Assembly: GCA_038106575.1 (NCBI GenBank)
Contig: JAYOED010000042.1
Location: 1 to 19,995 of the forward strand
DNA from: Ga0077527 sp038106575
GTDB taxonomy: Bacteria; Pseudomonadota; Gammaproteobacteria; Burkholderiales; SG8-41
Length of the DNA: 19,995 nt
Direction of reading: 5' to 3'
The position numbers and the translations under genes are program-made. This document shows positions 12,471 through 19,995 of the stretch, piece by piece (position 1 is the first letter of the stretch; the number at the start of each line of letters is the position of its first letter). The notes below the pieces were generated by a model. That model was not told the origin of the DNA. It did no database searches and saw only the letters and a list, made by a program, of their open reading frames with translations.

Positions 12471-15353
12471 TTAATGCTCTTCACCTTCAGCCAGCGCACG
12501 CGGACGCAGGAGCATCCGGGGCTCGCTGCCCCCGGACAGGGTCAGTGCCTGATCAACCAGGTCTTTCTGCTGTTTTTCGTGAAGCGATTTATAGCCGGCT
12601 GCCGGTGAGGCCGAGGAGTCACGCCCCGCGTAATACAGCTTCTGGTGCGGTAGCAGGTGACGCATCAGGTAATGCTGAATGTGGCGCCATGAACCCTGAT
12701 TGCGCGGCTCCTCCTGACACCAGACGATTTCCTTAGCGTTCTTGTAACGCACGATCTGTGCGCGGAATTCGTCGTGCGGGAACGGATAGATCTGGGCGAT
12801 GCGTACCAGCGGCACGTCCTGCAACACCCGAGCCCGCCGTTCGGCGCGCAAATCGTAATACACCTTGCCGCTGCAGAAAATCACCCGATCGACATTGTCG
12901 GGATTGATCTCGCGCGAATCCCAGTCCTCGTTGACCGGATTAAATTTGTCGTTGGCGAATTCTTCCAGCGGCGATACAGATTCCTTGTGCCGCAACAGGC
13001 TTTTTGGCGAAAAAATGATCAACGGCTTCCGGTGTGGACGCACCATCTGCCGGCGCAACAGGTAATACATCTGCACCGGCGTTGCCGGCACGCACACCTG
13101 CATGTTGTAGTCAGCGCACAACTGCAGGAAACGCTCTATACGCCCAGAGGAATGCTCCGGCCCGGCACCTTCGTAGCCGTGGGGCAACATCATCGTCAGA
13201 CCGCACATGCGACCCCATTTCACTTCGCCGGAGGCGATGAACTGGTCAATGACTACCTGGGCGCCGTTGACGAAATCGCCGTACTGCGCCTCCCAAATCA
13301 CCAGTTCCTTCGGACCCGAGGTCGCATAGCCGTATTCAAAACCAAGCACTGCCTCTTCAGACAGAACCGAATCGATGACAACGAAATCACCCTGGTCCGG
13401 TGCCAGATGCTGCAGTGGCACATGGGCGCCCTGATCCCAGCGTTCGCGACCCTGATCGTGCACCACCGCATGACGGTGAAAGAAAGTGCCGCGTCCGGAG
13501 TCCTGCCCCGAGAGACGAATCGAAAATCCTTCCGTCAGCAATGTTGCATAGGCAAGATTCTCGGCCATACCCCAGTCCAGCGGCAGTTTACCTTCAGCCA
13601 TCAACCGCCGGTCATCCATGATTTTCTGCACCCGCGAATGAAGCTTGAAATTGGCAGGAACCTCGCAGATCTTGCGCGCCAGCATCTGCAGATGCTCAAG
13701 CGGGAGCCTGGTGTCATCGTTCTCGTTCCACTTGGTGCCCTTGTACGGCAGCCAGTTGGTCTCGAACGGCGGCTTGAAATTCGAAAGGATGGTTTGGTTG
13801 GTGTGATATCCGCGGTCCAGCGCGTTTCGGAATTCATTAACTATCTTTTCGGTTTCCTCCTCGGAAACCAAGCCTTCTCCAATCAGCTGGTCAGCGTAAA
13901 CCTTACGCGGCGTCGGATGGGCATGAATGCGCCGGTACATCATCGGCTGGGTGACCATCGGCTCGTCCTGCTCGTTGTGTCCTAGCCGGCGGTAGCAGAC
14001 GAGATCGATGACCACGTCCTTCTGGAATTTCATCCGGTAATCGAGCGCGATTTCGGTGACGAACGCGATGGCCTCTGGATCATCCCCGTTGACGTGGAAA
14101 ATCGGCACTTCCAGCATCTTCACCACGTCGGAACAATACGTGGTCGAACGTGCATCGCGCGGATCCGAAGTGGTGAATCCGATCTGGTTGTTGATGATGA
14201 TGTGCACGGTCCCACCGGTGCCGTAACCGCGCGTCTCGGCCAGGTTCAGCACTTCCTGGATCACGCCCTGCCCTGAAAACGCCGCATCGCCATGAATCAG
14301 CACCGGCAGCACCTGTCCGCCGGTATGGTCCTTGCGCCGGTGCTGCCTTGCCCTCACCGAACCCTCCACGACCGGGTTGACGATTTCAAGATGTGAAGGA
14401 TTGAAGGCAAGCGTGACATGCATTGGTCCGCCCGGTGTCATCACATTCGAGGAATAGCCGTCGTGATATTTGACGTCACCGGCCAGCACTTCGGCATGCT
14501 GCTTGCCCTCGAACGATGAAAACAGGTCCTTGGGCATCTTGCCCAATGTATTGACCAGCACGTTGAGGCGTCCGCGATGTGCCATGCCGATCACCATTTC
14601 CTGCACGCCGGCGCCGCCAGCCTTCTGCAGCAGATGATCAAGCATCGGGATCAGCCCGTCACCGCCTTCCAGAGAAAACCGCGTCTGTCCAACGTACTTG
14701 GCGTTGAGGTACTTCTCCAGCGTCTCCGCTGCGGTCAGGCGGTCCAACAGGTGCTTCTTGTAGGCCGTATCGTAATTCGGACGTCCGCGCGTCGGTTCCA
14801 GCCGTTCCGACATCCAGCGTTTCTGCGGAATGTCGGAGATGTACATGTATTCGACACCAATACTCCGGCAATAGGTATCACGCAATGCCTGCAGGATGTC
14901 CCGCAGCGTCGCCCGTGCAGGCCCGTGCAGCGTACCGGTATCGAACAATGTATCCATATCCTGCTCGCCCAGCCCGTAATGGGCCGGATCGAGTTCGGCG
15001 ATCGCCGGCTTTTCCATACGCCGCAACGGATCAACGTCGGCAACCCGGTTACCCTGGAAACGGTAGGCTGAAATCAGCTGCATCACCGAAAACTGCTTCT
15101 GCAGGTTTTTCTGGGCAAGTTCGCTGCCGGCTCCGGACGGCCGCCTGCTGCGCGCAAGATCGACAAAGTGCTGCTGGACATCCGAGTGAGAGACGTCCGC
15201 GGGACCGCCATCCAGCCGCTGCAACTCGTCAAAATAGCCGCGCCAACGCGGCTCCACCAACTCAGGGTCTTTTAGATATTGCTCGTAGAGCCCCTCGACG
15301 AAAGGCGCATTGGCGCCGAACAGCAGCGAGGTTCCGCTGGATTCCTTCATCAT
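12471..15353 (-). CDS. sucA: 2-oxoglutarate dehydrogenase E1 component
   Basis: This thiamine-diphosphate enzyme decarboxylates 2-oxoglutarate and passes the succinyl unit to the lipoyl arm of SucB. It has 960 residues, the usual size for E1o. The N-terminal anchor region SLLFGANAPFVEGLYEQYL (9-27) is the E2-binding type. The substrate-site motif GMAHRGRLNVLVN has H259/R260, HLEIVNPVVEGSVRARQ spans 321-337, and the cofactor segment GDAAFSGQG spans 355-363. Later come DSVLSEEAVLGFEYGYA and MLPHGYEGAGPEHSSGRIERFLQLC, both E1o signatures. Two ATGs stand in tandem at 15353 and 15350; CAGGTGCTGAC gives the first a reasonable Shine-Dalgarno. It follows gltA by 47 bases, with a stem-loop between them, and sucB follows after 34 AT-rich bases. 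Confidence 0.97.
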   Translation of the reverse strand: MMKESSGTSLLFGANAPFVEGLYEQYLKDPELVEPRWRGYFDELQRLDGGPADVSHSDVQQHFVDLARSRRPSGAGSELAQKNLQKQFSVMQLISAYRFQGNRVADVDPLRRMEKPAIAELDPAHYGLGEQDMDTLFDTGTLHGPARATLRDILQALRDTYCRSIGVEYMYISDIPQKRWMSERLEPTRGRPNYDTAYKKHLLDRLTAAETLEKYLNAKYVGQTRFSLEGGDGLIPMLDHLLQKAGGAGVQEMVIGMAHRGRLNVLVNTLGKMPKDLFSSFEGKQHAEVLAGDVKYHDGYSSNVMTPGGPMHVTLAFNPSHLEIVNPVVEGSVRARQHRRKDHTGGQVLPVLIHGDAAFSGQGVIQEVLNLAETRGYGTGGTVHIIINNQIGFTTSDPRDARSTTYCSDVVKMLEVPIFHVNGDDPEAIAFVTEIALDYRMKFQKDVVIDLVCYRRLGHNEQDEPMVTQPMMYRRIHAHPTPRKVYADQLIGEGLVSEEETEKIVNEFRNALDRGYHTNQTILSNFKPPFETNWLPYKGTKWNENDDTRLPLEHLQMLARKICEVPANFKLHSRVQKIMDDRRLMAEGKLPLDWGMAENLAYATLLTEGFSIRLSGQDSGRGTFFHRHAVVHDQGRERWDQGAHVPLQHLAPDQGDFVVIDSVLSEEAVLGFEYGYATSGPKELVIWEAQYGDFVNGAQVVIDQFIASGEVKWGRMCGLTMMLPHGYEGAGPEHSSGRIERFLQLCADYNMQVCVPATPVQMYYLLRRQMVRPHRKPLIIFSPKSLLRHKESVSPLEEFANDKFNPVNEDWDSREINPDNVDRVIFCSGKVYYDLRAERRARVLQDVPLVRIAQIYPFPHDEFRAQIVRYKNAKEIVWCQEEPRNQGSWRHIQHYLMRHLLPHQKLYYAGRDSSASPAAGYKSLHEKQQKDLVDQALTLSGGSEPRMLLRPRALAEGEEH

Positions 15354-15375
15354 GTCAGCACCTGTCTGTACTGTC

Positions 15376-15398
15376 CGGGGCTCTGTATTTGTGCCCCG
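15376..15398 (-). promoter_or_regulatory. stem-loop in the gltA-sucA spacer
   Basis: A 6-bp stem, CGGGGC (15376-15381) with GCCCCG (15393-15398), encloses an 11-base loop in the 47-base spacer. No T run follows on the minus strand (GACAGTAC), so it is not an intrinsic terminator. It may act as a processing or mRNA-stability element that separates gltA and sucA expression. Confidence 0.4.
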
Positions 15399-15400
15399 CC

Positions 15401-16699
15401 TTACTTGCGCTTGGTCATCGGCAGAAATTCACGGCGCTTGGCGCCGGAGAACAACTGCCGCGGACGGCCGATCTTCTGGTCGGTATCGGCAATCAGCTCT
15501 TTCCACTGGGCGATCCAGCCGACGGTACGGGCTAGCGCAAAAATCGCGGTATACATGCTGACCGGAATGCCAAGTGCCTTGTAGACAATGCCTGAGTAGA
15601 AGTCGACGTTCGGGTAGAGCTTGCGCTTGATGAAGTAGTCGTCTTCCAGCGCGATCTTCTCCAGGGCCATCGCCAGCTTGATAAGCTTGTTGTCCTTCAT
15701 ATCGAGTTCTTCCAGCACTTCGTGGCAGGTGCGCTGGATGATCTTGGCCCGCGGATCGTAGTTCTTGTAGACGCGGTGTCCGAAGCCCATCAGCATGGCG
15801 TGGCCGTCCTTGTCCTTGACGCGCTTGATGAAGGCCGGGATATTCTTCACATCGCCAATCTCGTCGAGCATCTTCAGGACGGCTTCGTTGGCACCACCAT
15901 GCGCCGGACCCCATAGGCTGGCAATGCCGGCGGAGATACAGGCGAAAGGATTGGCGCCGGTCGAGCCCGCCAGGCGCACCGTCGAAGTCGAGGCATTCTG
16001 TTCGTGATCGGCGTGCAGGATCAGGATGCGGTCCATTGCGCGCGCGATCACTGGGTTCGGCTTGTATTCCTCGCAGGGAGTGCCGAACATCATATGCAGG
16101 AAGTTTTCGGTGTAGTTCAGCGAGTTCTTTGGATACATGAACGGCTGACCTGAGTTGTATTTGTAGGCCATCGCGGTGATCGTCGGCAGCTTGGCGATCA
16201 GACGGAATGCCGCAATCTCGCGGCTGCGCTCGTCATAAATATTGATCGAATCGTGGTAGAACGCGGACAGCGCACCGACCACGCCGCAGAGCACCGCCAT
16301 CGGGTGCGCATCGCGGCGGAACCCACGGAAGAAAAAGTTCATCTGGTCATGCACCATGGTGTGCTTGGTGACGATGTCGTCGAATTCCTGCTTCTGCTGC
16401 TTGTTCGGCAATTCGCCATTGAGGATCAAATAAGCGACTTCCAGAAAATCGCACTTTTCGGCCAGTTGCTCGATCGGGTAACCCCGATACAGCAGGATCC
16501 CCTCGTCGCCGTCGATATAGGTAATCGTCGAACGGCAACTGGCCGTGGACATGAAGCCCGGGTCATAGGTGAACTTGCCGGTCTTGCCGTAGAGGCTGCG
16601 GACATCGATGACGTCTGGGCCTATCGTGCCGCCAAGCACCGGGAAATCAACGGAGGGTGTACCGTCACTGAAGGACAGGGTGGCAAGTTTTTCTTTCAT
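15401..16699 (-). CDS. gltA: citrate synthase (type II)
   Basis: This enzyme condenses acetyl-CoA with oxaloacetate to citrate, the entry step of the TCA cycle. It has 432 residues, typical of the hexameric, NADH-sensitive proteobacterial type with an N-terminal beta-strand domain (DGTPSVDFPVLGGTIGPDVID). Motifs are ILHADHEQNAST (227-238), GPAHGGANE with catalytic H267, GFGHRVYKNYDPRA with H308, and PNVDFYSG with catalytic D366. The ATG at 16699 follows CGGAGAACTTT. It lies 65 bases after sdhE, the second longest spacer of the block, where a weak promoter could sit. Its place between sdhCDAB-sdhE and the sucAB-lpd genes is the standard betaproteobacterial layout. Confidence 0.98.
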   Translation of the reverse strand: MKEKLATLSFSDGTPSVDFPVLGGTIGPDVIDVRSLYGKTGKFTYDPGFMSTASCRSTITYIDGDEGILLYRGYPIEQLAEKCDFLEVAYLILNGELPNKQQKQEFDDIVTKHTMVHDQMNFFFRGFRRDAHPMAVLCGVVGALSAFYHDSINIYDERSREIAAFRLIAKLPTITAMAYKYNSGQPFMYPKNSLNYTENFLHMMFGTPCEEYKPNPVIARAMDRILILHADHEQNASTSTVRLAGSTGANPFACISAGIASLWGPAHGGANEAVLKMLDEIGDVKNIPAFIKRVKDKDGHAMLMGFGHRVYKNYDPRAKIIQRTCHEVLEELDMKDNKLIKLAMALEKIALEDDYFIKRKLYPNVDFYSGIVYKALGIPVSMYTAIFALARTVGWIAQWKELIADTDQKIGRPRQLFSGAKRREFLPMTKRK

Positions 16700-16764
16700 A
16701 AAGTTCTCCGTAAAAACAGTTACTTATAATAACTATCTCATGTAAAATCAGAAACGTTGGTGCG
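16700..16764 (-). promoter_or_regulatory. possible gltA promoter region
   Basis: This AT-rich spacer between sdhE and gltA contains, in minus-strand sense, TATAAG (16723-16728) within AGTTATTATAAGTAACT, an imperfect inverted repeat with arms AGTTA/TAACT. A matching -35 is poor (CTGATT at 17 bases). It might drive gltA separately from the sdh genes, but the evidence is thin. Confidence 0.25.
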
Positions 16765-16995
16765 TCAAATCTGGCGTATCCTACGAATCAGCTTGGCATA
16801 ACAATTCGGTACCTCGGACTGCCCCATCACCCAGGACAACAACTGGGTATCGGCTTCCGCAAGCAAATTTTTGAATTCCTGCAACTGCCCTAGATCAAGC
16901 GCTTCGAGGTCCTGCTCCACAAACCTATTCAATACGAGATCGAGTTCGAGCATCCCCCGGCGGCACTGCCAGCGGATCCGGTCAAGCTCAGACAT
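16765..16995 (-). CDS. sdhE: FAD assembly factor SdhE
   Basis: This small helical protein (76 residues) promotes covalent attachment of FAD to the SdhA flavoprotein subunit. The hallmark RGxxE motif is R13-G14-M15-L16-E17 in RRGMLELD, and the sequence continues with the family pattern F....L......QLLSWVMG. It lies between sdhB and gltA, 27 bases after the sdhB stop, so it is co-expressed with its client complex. The Shine-Dalgarno before ATG 16995 is weak (GGTGTAG). Length and motif leave little doubt. Confidence 0.95.
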   Translation of the reverse strand: MSELDRIRWQCRRGMLELDLVLNRFVEQDLEALDLGQLQEFKNLLAEADTQLLSWVMGQSEVPNCYAKLIRRIRQI

Positions 16996-17022
16996 CTACA
17001 CCAGCAACCGCGGACGTGAGGT

Positions 17023-17718
17023 TCATACCGTCCGCTTCACCAGCAAATCCTTGATCTTGCCGATGGCCTTGGTCGGATTCAGGCCTTTCGGACAGACATC
17101 GACGCAATTCATGATCGAGTGGCAACGGAACAGCCGGTACGGATCTTCCAGGTTGTCCAGCCGCTGATTGGTTGCCTGGTCACGCGTATCGGCAATGAAA
17201 CGATAGGCCTGCAGCAAGCCAGCCGGACCGACGAACTTGTCCGGATTCCACCAGAATGATGGGCACGATGTCGAACAGCAGGCGCAGAGTATGCATTCAT
17301 ACAGCCCGTTCAGTTCCTCGCGATCCTCCGGCGATTGCAGGCGCTCGGTTTCGGGGCGCGGCGTGTCATTAACCACATACGGTGTAACCGAGTGGTACTG
17401 CTTGAAAAACTGCGACATGTCGACGATCAGGTCGCGGATCACCGGCAATCCCGGCAGCGGGCGAATCACCACTGGCTCCTTGAGATCGGCAACCTTGGTG
17501 ATGCAGGCCAGCCCGTTCTTGCCATTGATGTTCATCGCATCGGAACCGCACACGCCTTCGCGGCAGGAACGGCGAAAAGAAAACGTGTCATCCTCCGATT
17601 TCACCCGCATCAGCACGTCAAGCAGCATGCGGTCGGTGGGCTCCGGAGTGATGTCGTAATCCTGCATCCGCGGCGCAGCATCGACATCGGGGTTGTAGCG
17701 GTAAATGGAAAGGCGCAT
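17023..17718 (-). CDS. sdhB: succinate dehydrogenase iron-sulfur subunit
   Basis: This subunit carries electrons from FAD in SdhA to ubiquinone through three iron-sulfur clusters at the inner membrane. It has 231 residues. The 2Fe-2S site is C52, C57, D60 and C72 in SCREGVCGSDAMN; the third ligand is aspartate, as in E. coli. The 4Fe-4S and 3Fe-4S ligands are in CILCACCSTSCPSFWW (142-157, C142, C145, C148, C152) and CHSIMNCVDVCPKGLNP (199-215, C199, C205, C209). ATG 17718 follows CCAAGGAATACCG and lies 16 bases after the sdhA stop. Confidence 0.98.
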   Translation of the reverse strand: MRLSIYRYNPDVDAAPRMQDYDITPEPTDRMLLDVLMRVKSEDDTFSFRRSCREGVCGSDAMNINGKNGLACITKVADLKEPVVIRPLPGLPVIRDLIVDMSQFFKQYHSVTPYVVNDTPRPETERLQSPEDREELNGLYECILCACCSTSCPSFWWNPDKFVGPAGLLQAYRFIADTRDQATNQRLDNLEDPYRLFRCHSIMNCVDVCPKGLNPTKAIGKIKDLLVKRTV

Positions 17719-17734
17719 CGGTATTCCTTGGTTC

Positions 17735-19495
17735 TCAGTACACCCGTGCCTTGGGCTCGAACGACGCCACAGTCAGCGGTTTTAGGTTTACGGGTCGGTA
17801 TTCAAGGCGGTTGCTGCTCTTGTACCAGAAAGTGTGCTTCATCCAGTTAACATCGTCGCGCTCTGGAAAATCGCTGCGATCATGCGCGCCGCGCGATTCC
17901 TGGCGGGCGTGGGCTGACACCATCGTCGATACCGCAACCTCCACCAGGTTTTGCAATTCCAGCGCTTCGACCCGCGCGGTGTTGAACACCTTGCTCTTGT
18001 CTTTAATATAAAGCCGCTGCGCACGTTCGGCCACCTCGCCGATATTCTTCACGCCTTCGGCAAGACTGTCCGGGAAGCGGAAAACCCCGCAGTGGTTCTG
18101 CATCGTGCGCCGCAGTTCGGCGCCGACCTCGCTGACGCTTTCACCGGACTTCGCCGAATCCAGCTGAGAGACCCGTTCAAGGGCACGATCAGCAGCATCC
18201 TTGGGCAGATCCGGCATGGCACTGCTGCCGCGCGCTAGATCCTTGACCACCTGCTCACCCGAGGCCTTGCCGAATACCAGCAGGTCGAGCAGCGAGTTGG
18301 TGCCAAGCCTGTTCGCGCCGTGTACCGAAACACAGGCGCATTCGCCAGCGGCATACAGTCCGTTGACGATGTTGTCACCGTCATGACCCGCCAGCGCCTG
18401 GCCGTACATGTTGGTAGGTATGCCGCCCATCATGTAATGACAGGTCGGCACCACGGGAATCGGATCCTTGACCGGATCAACGTTGGCAAATTTCTTGGCG
18501 ATCTCGCGTATGCCTGGCAGGCGCTTGTCGATGACGTCGCCACCGAGATGATCGAGCTTGAGCAGGATGTGATCAGCATCCTTGCCTGCGCCGCGCCCTT
18601 CCTTGATTTCAGTGGCCATCGCACGCGACACCACGTCGCGGCTGGCCAGATCCTTCACCGTCGGCGCATAACGCTCCATGAAGCGCTCGCCGTTTTTGTT
18701 GAGCAGGAATCCGCCTTCACCGCGCACACCTTCGGTAATCAACACGCCGGCGCCCGCGACACCGGTCGGATGAAACTGCCAGAACTCCATATCTTCCAGC
18801 GGAATGCCGGCACGTGCCGCCATGCCCAGGCCGTCACCAGTATTGATGAAGGCATTGGTGCTCGCCGCGTAAATGCGCCCTGCGCCACCGGTTGCCAGCA
18901 GCGTAGCCTTGGCCTGCAGGATGACCACTTCGCCGGTTTCCATTTCCATGGCCACCACGCCGAGCACGTCGCCGGCCTGATTGCGCACCAGATCCAGCGC
19001 CATCCACTCGACAAAAAACTGGGTATTCGCACGCACATTGCGCTGATAGAGCGTGTGCAGCATGGCGTGGCCGGTGCGGTCGGCCGCGGCACAGGCACGC
19101 TTGACTGCGCGTTCGCCGTAATTGCTGGTGTGGCCGCCGAATGGCCGTTGATAGATCTTGCCGTTGTCGAGCCGGTCGAACGGCATGCCGAAATGCTCGA
19201 GTTCGATGACGACTTCGCTGGCCTTGCGGCACATGAATTCGATCGCGTCCTGGTCACCGAGATAATCCGATCCCTTGACCGTGTCATACATGTGCCAGTG
19301 CCAGTTGTCGGGCTCTTCGTTGCCCAGCGAGGCCGACACGCCACCCTGCGCTGCTACCGTGTGCGAACGCGTAGGGAACACCTTCGAGAGCACCGCCACC
19401 CGCAAATTGGCCTCGGCGAGCTGCAACGCCGCGCGCAGGCCTGAACCGCCTGCACCAACCACCACCCCGTCAAACTGTCTTGTTGTACTTGCCAT
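17735..19495 (-). CDS. sdhA: succinate dehydrogenase flavoprotein subunit
   Basis: This is the catalytic subunit oxidising succinate to fumarate with covalent FAD. I place the start at ATG 19495, giving 586 residues, because MASTTRQFDGVVVGAGGSG matches the family N-terminus and AGGGGCA precedes it. The frame is open to 19693, but that extension only reads through sdhD. The FAD-binding GAGGSG is at 14-19, and H45 in RSHTVAAQGG is the covalent FAD site. DNWHWHMYDTVKGSDYLGDQ, FWQFHPTGVAGAG.L.TEG.RGEGG and ERYAPTVKDLASRDVVSRA mark the succinate site, and the C-terminus is complete. It starts five bases after the sdhD stop. Confidence 0.98.
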   Translation of the reverse strand: MASTTRQFDGVVVGAGGSGLRAALQLAEANLRVAVLSKVFPTRSHTVAAQGGVSASLGNEEPDNWHWHMYDTVKGSDYLGDQDAIEFMCRKASEVVIELEHFGMPFDRLDNGKIYQRPFGGHTSNYGERAVKRACAAADRTGHAMLHTLYQRNVRANTQFFVEWMALDLVRNQAGDVLGVVAMEMETGEVVILQAKATLLATGGAGRIYAASTNAFINTGDGLGMAARAGIPLEDMEFWQFHPTGVAGAGVLITEGVRGEGGFLLNKNGERFMERYAPTVKDLASRDVVSRAMATEIKEGRGAGKDADHILLKLDHLGGDVIDKRLPGIREIAKKFANVDPVKDPIPVVPTCHYMMGGIPTNMYGQALAGHDGDNIVNGLYAAGECACVSVHGANRLGTNSLLDLLVFGKASGEQVVKDLARGSSAMPDLPKDAADRALERVSQLDSAKSGESVSEVGAELRRTMQNHCGVFRFPDSLAEGVKNIGEVAERAQRLYIKDKSKVFNTARVEALELQNLVEVAVSTMVSAHARQESRGAHDRSDFPERDDVNWMKHTFWYKSSNRLEYRPVNLKPLTVASFEPKARVY

Positions 19496-19500
19496 TGCCC

Positions 19501-19845
19501 CTAGCCCCAAAGAATCTGCCCGCACCATGCGCCGTAAGCGATCAACGCGAGTATGACTAGGACATAAAGGATCAGCCTCAATCCCGAATCCTTGATGTAA
19601 TCCATGAAAATGTTGCGAACGCCGATCCATGCATGAAGCATCAACGCGACCATGAACAACAGCGTCGCGTACCGCATCAGCGGCAGGCTCCACAGTGCCT
19701 TCCAGTGCAAGTAGTCGAACCTGGGCAGCATCACCAGTGCAGCCAGGAACAGCAGCGTGTAGACCAGCATGATCACCGCTGTCGCGCGCTGCGCGAGCCA
19801 GTCGCGCAGGCCGTAATGTGCGCCCACGACTTCGCGGTTCACCAT
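19501..19845 (-). CDS. sdhD: succinate dehydrogenase membrane anchor subunit D
   Basis: This is a 114-residue inner-membrane anchor with three helices, about residues 22-42 (TAVIMLVYTLLFLAALVML), 54-75 (LPLMRYATLLFMVALMLHAWIG) and 86-110 (SGLRLILYVLVILALIAYGAW). With SdhC it holds heme b and the ubiquinone site. The histidine in LHAWIGVRNIFMDYIK is the usual heme ligand, and RATAVIMLVYT at the first helix is typical of SdhD. The ATG overlaps the end of sdhC (CTATGGTGA shared), so the two are translationally coupled. Confidence 0.95.
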   Translation of the reverse strand: MVNREVVGAHYGLRDWLAQRATAVIMLVYTLLFLAALVMLPRFDYLHWKALWSLPLMRYATLLFMVALMLHAWIGVRNIFMDYIKDSGLRLILYVLVILALIAYGAWCGQILWG

Positions 19846-19995
19846 AGCACCAACCCCACAGCTAGCGTAAGGGCAATACCGCCGGCCAGCACGATCATGC
19901 TCGACAGGCGCGCTGTCTCGAGCTCGATACCGACATGCAGGTCCAAGAAAAGATGACGCACCCCCGCCAGCAGGTGATGCAGGTTACCCCACAAC
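19839..19995 (-). CDS. sdhC: succinate dehydrogenase cytochrome b556 subunit, C-terminal part (partial)
   Basis: The last 52 codons of SdhC are present; the gene continues beyond the right edge. The fragment reads LWGNLHHLLAGVRHLFLDLH, then a final hydrophobic helix (MIVLAGGIALTLAVGLVLW) and TGA at 19841-19839. HHLLAGVRHL is the family's heme/quinone helix. Its stop codon lies inside the sdhD start region, an overlap of seven bases. Confidence 0.95.
   Translation of the reverse strand, partial: LWGNLHHLLAGVRHLFLDLHVGIELETARLSSMIVLAGGIALTLAVGLVLW

Noticed and set aside
12774..13985. 403-residue plus-strand open frame inside sucA
   Set aside because: It is entirely antisense to a clear, complete sucA and has the composition of a shadow frame in GC-rich DNA.
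18320..19444. 374-residue plus-strand open frame inside sdhA
   Set aside because: It is entirely antisense to sdhA; His/Arg/Ala-rich with no motif.
19496..19693. 66-residue N-terminal extension of sdhA
   Set aside because: It overlaps sdhD in another frame, and the family N-terminus with its Shine-Dalgarno begins at 19495.
1..19995. CRISPR array, insertion sequence, phage or defence system
   Set aside because: No regularly spaced repeats, transposase, terminal inverted repeats, integrase or defence genes were seen; nearly all the sequence is accounted for by housekeeping genes.

Overview
The window reads as a chromosomal scaffold piece from a betaproteobacterium with moderately high GC. The main reason is the gene order sdhC-sdhD-sdhA-sdhB-sdhE-gltA-sucA-sucB-lpdA-zapE on one strand, an arrangement typical of that class. 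A second reason is the pairing of acs with a small membrane protein and the start of a symporter-type sensor kinase. Two runs of exactly ten N (4498-4507 and 6722-6731) show a draft assembly, and both fall inside real genes.

Left part, plus strand (1-5114). It opens with the C-terminal half of acetyl-CoA synthetase. Next come a two-helix membrane protein and a short, frameshifted 5' remnant of a sodium/solute-symporter-type (CbrA-like) histidine kinase. An unrecognised 229-residue gene runs on the minus strand, divergent from a two-gene transporter unit: a DUF4212 small subunit and an SSS-family symporter carrying an EF-hand-like loop. A strong intrinsic terminator follows the symporter. After it come a small integral membrane protein and a tRNA-Ser(GGA).

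Right part, minus strand (19995 down to 5143). In transcription order this holds sdhC (partial), sdhD, sdhA, sdhB, sdhE, gltA, sucA, sucB, lpdA, zapE, an acuI/YhdH-type acrylyl-CoA reductase, prpE (propionyl-CoA synthetase, interrupted by a gap), and a small SET-domain protein. Spacings are short throughout, and sdhC and sdhD overlap. The block therefore looks like one long transcription unit or a chain of overlapping units.

Functionally the window is central carbon metabolism. Acetate enters through a likely symporter and Acs, propionate or acrylate through PrpE and AcuI. Citrate synthase, the 2-oxoglutarate dehydrogenase complex and succinate dehydrogenase supply TCA steps. I see no CRISPR array, insertion sequence, phage gene or defence system. 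The less ordinary items are the kinase remnant, the unrecognised divergent gene, the SET-domain protein, the EF-hand-like loop in the symporter, two overlapping palindromes over the sucB ribosome binding site, and the two small assembly gaps whose missing content can largely be inferred.
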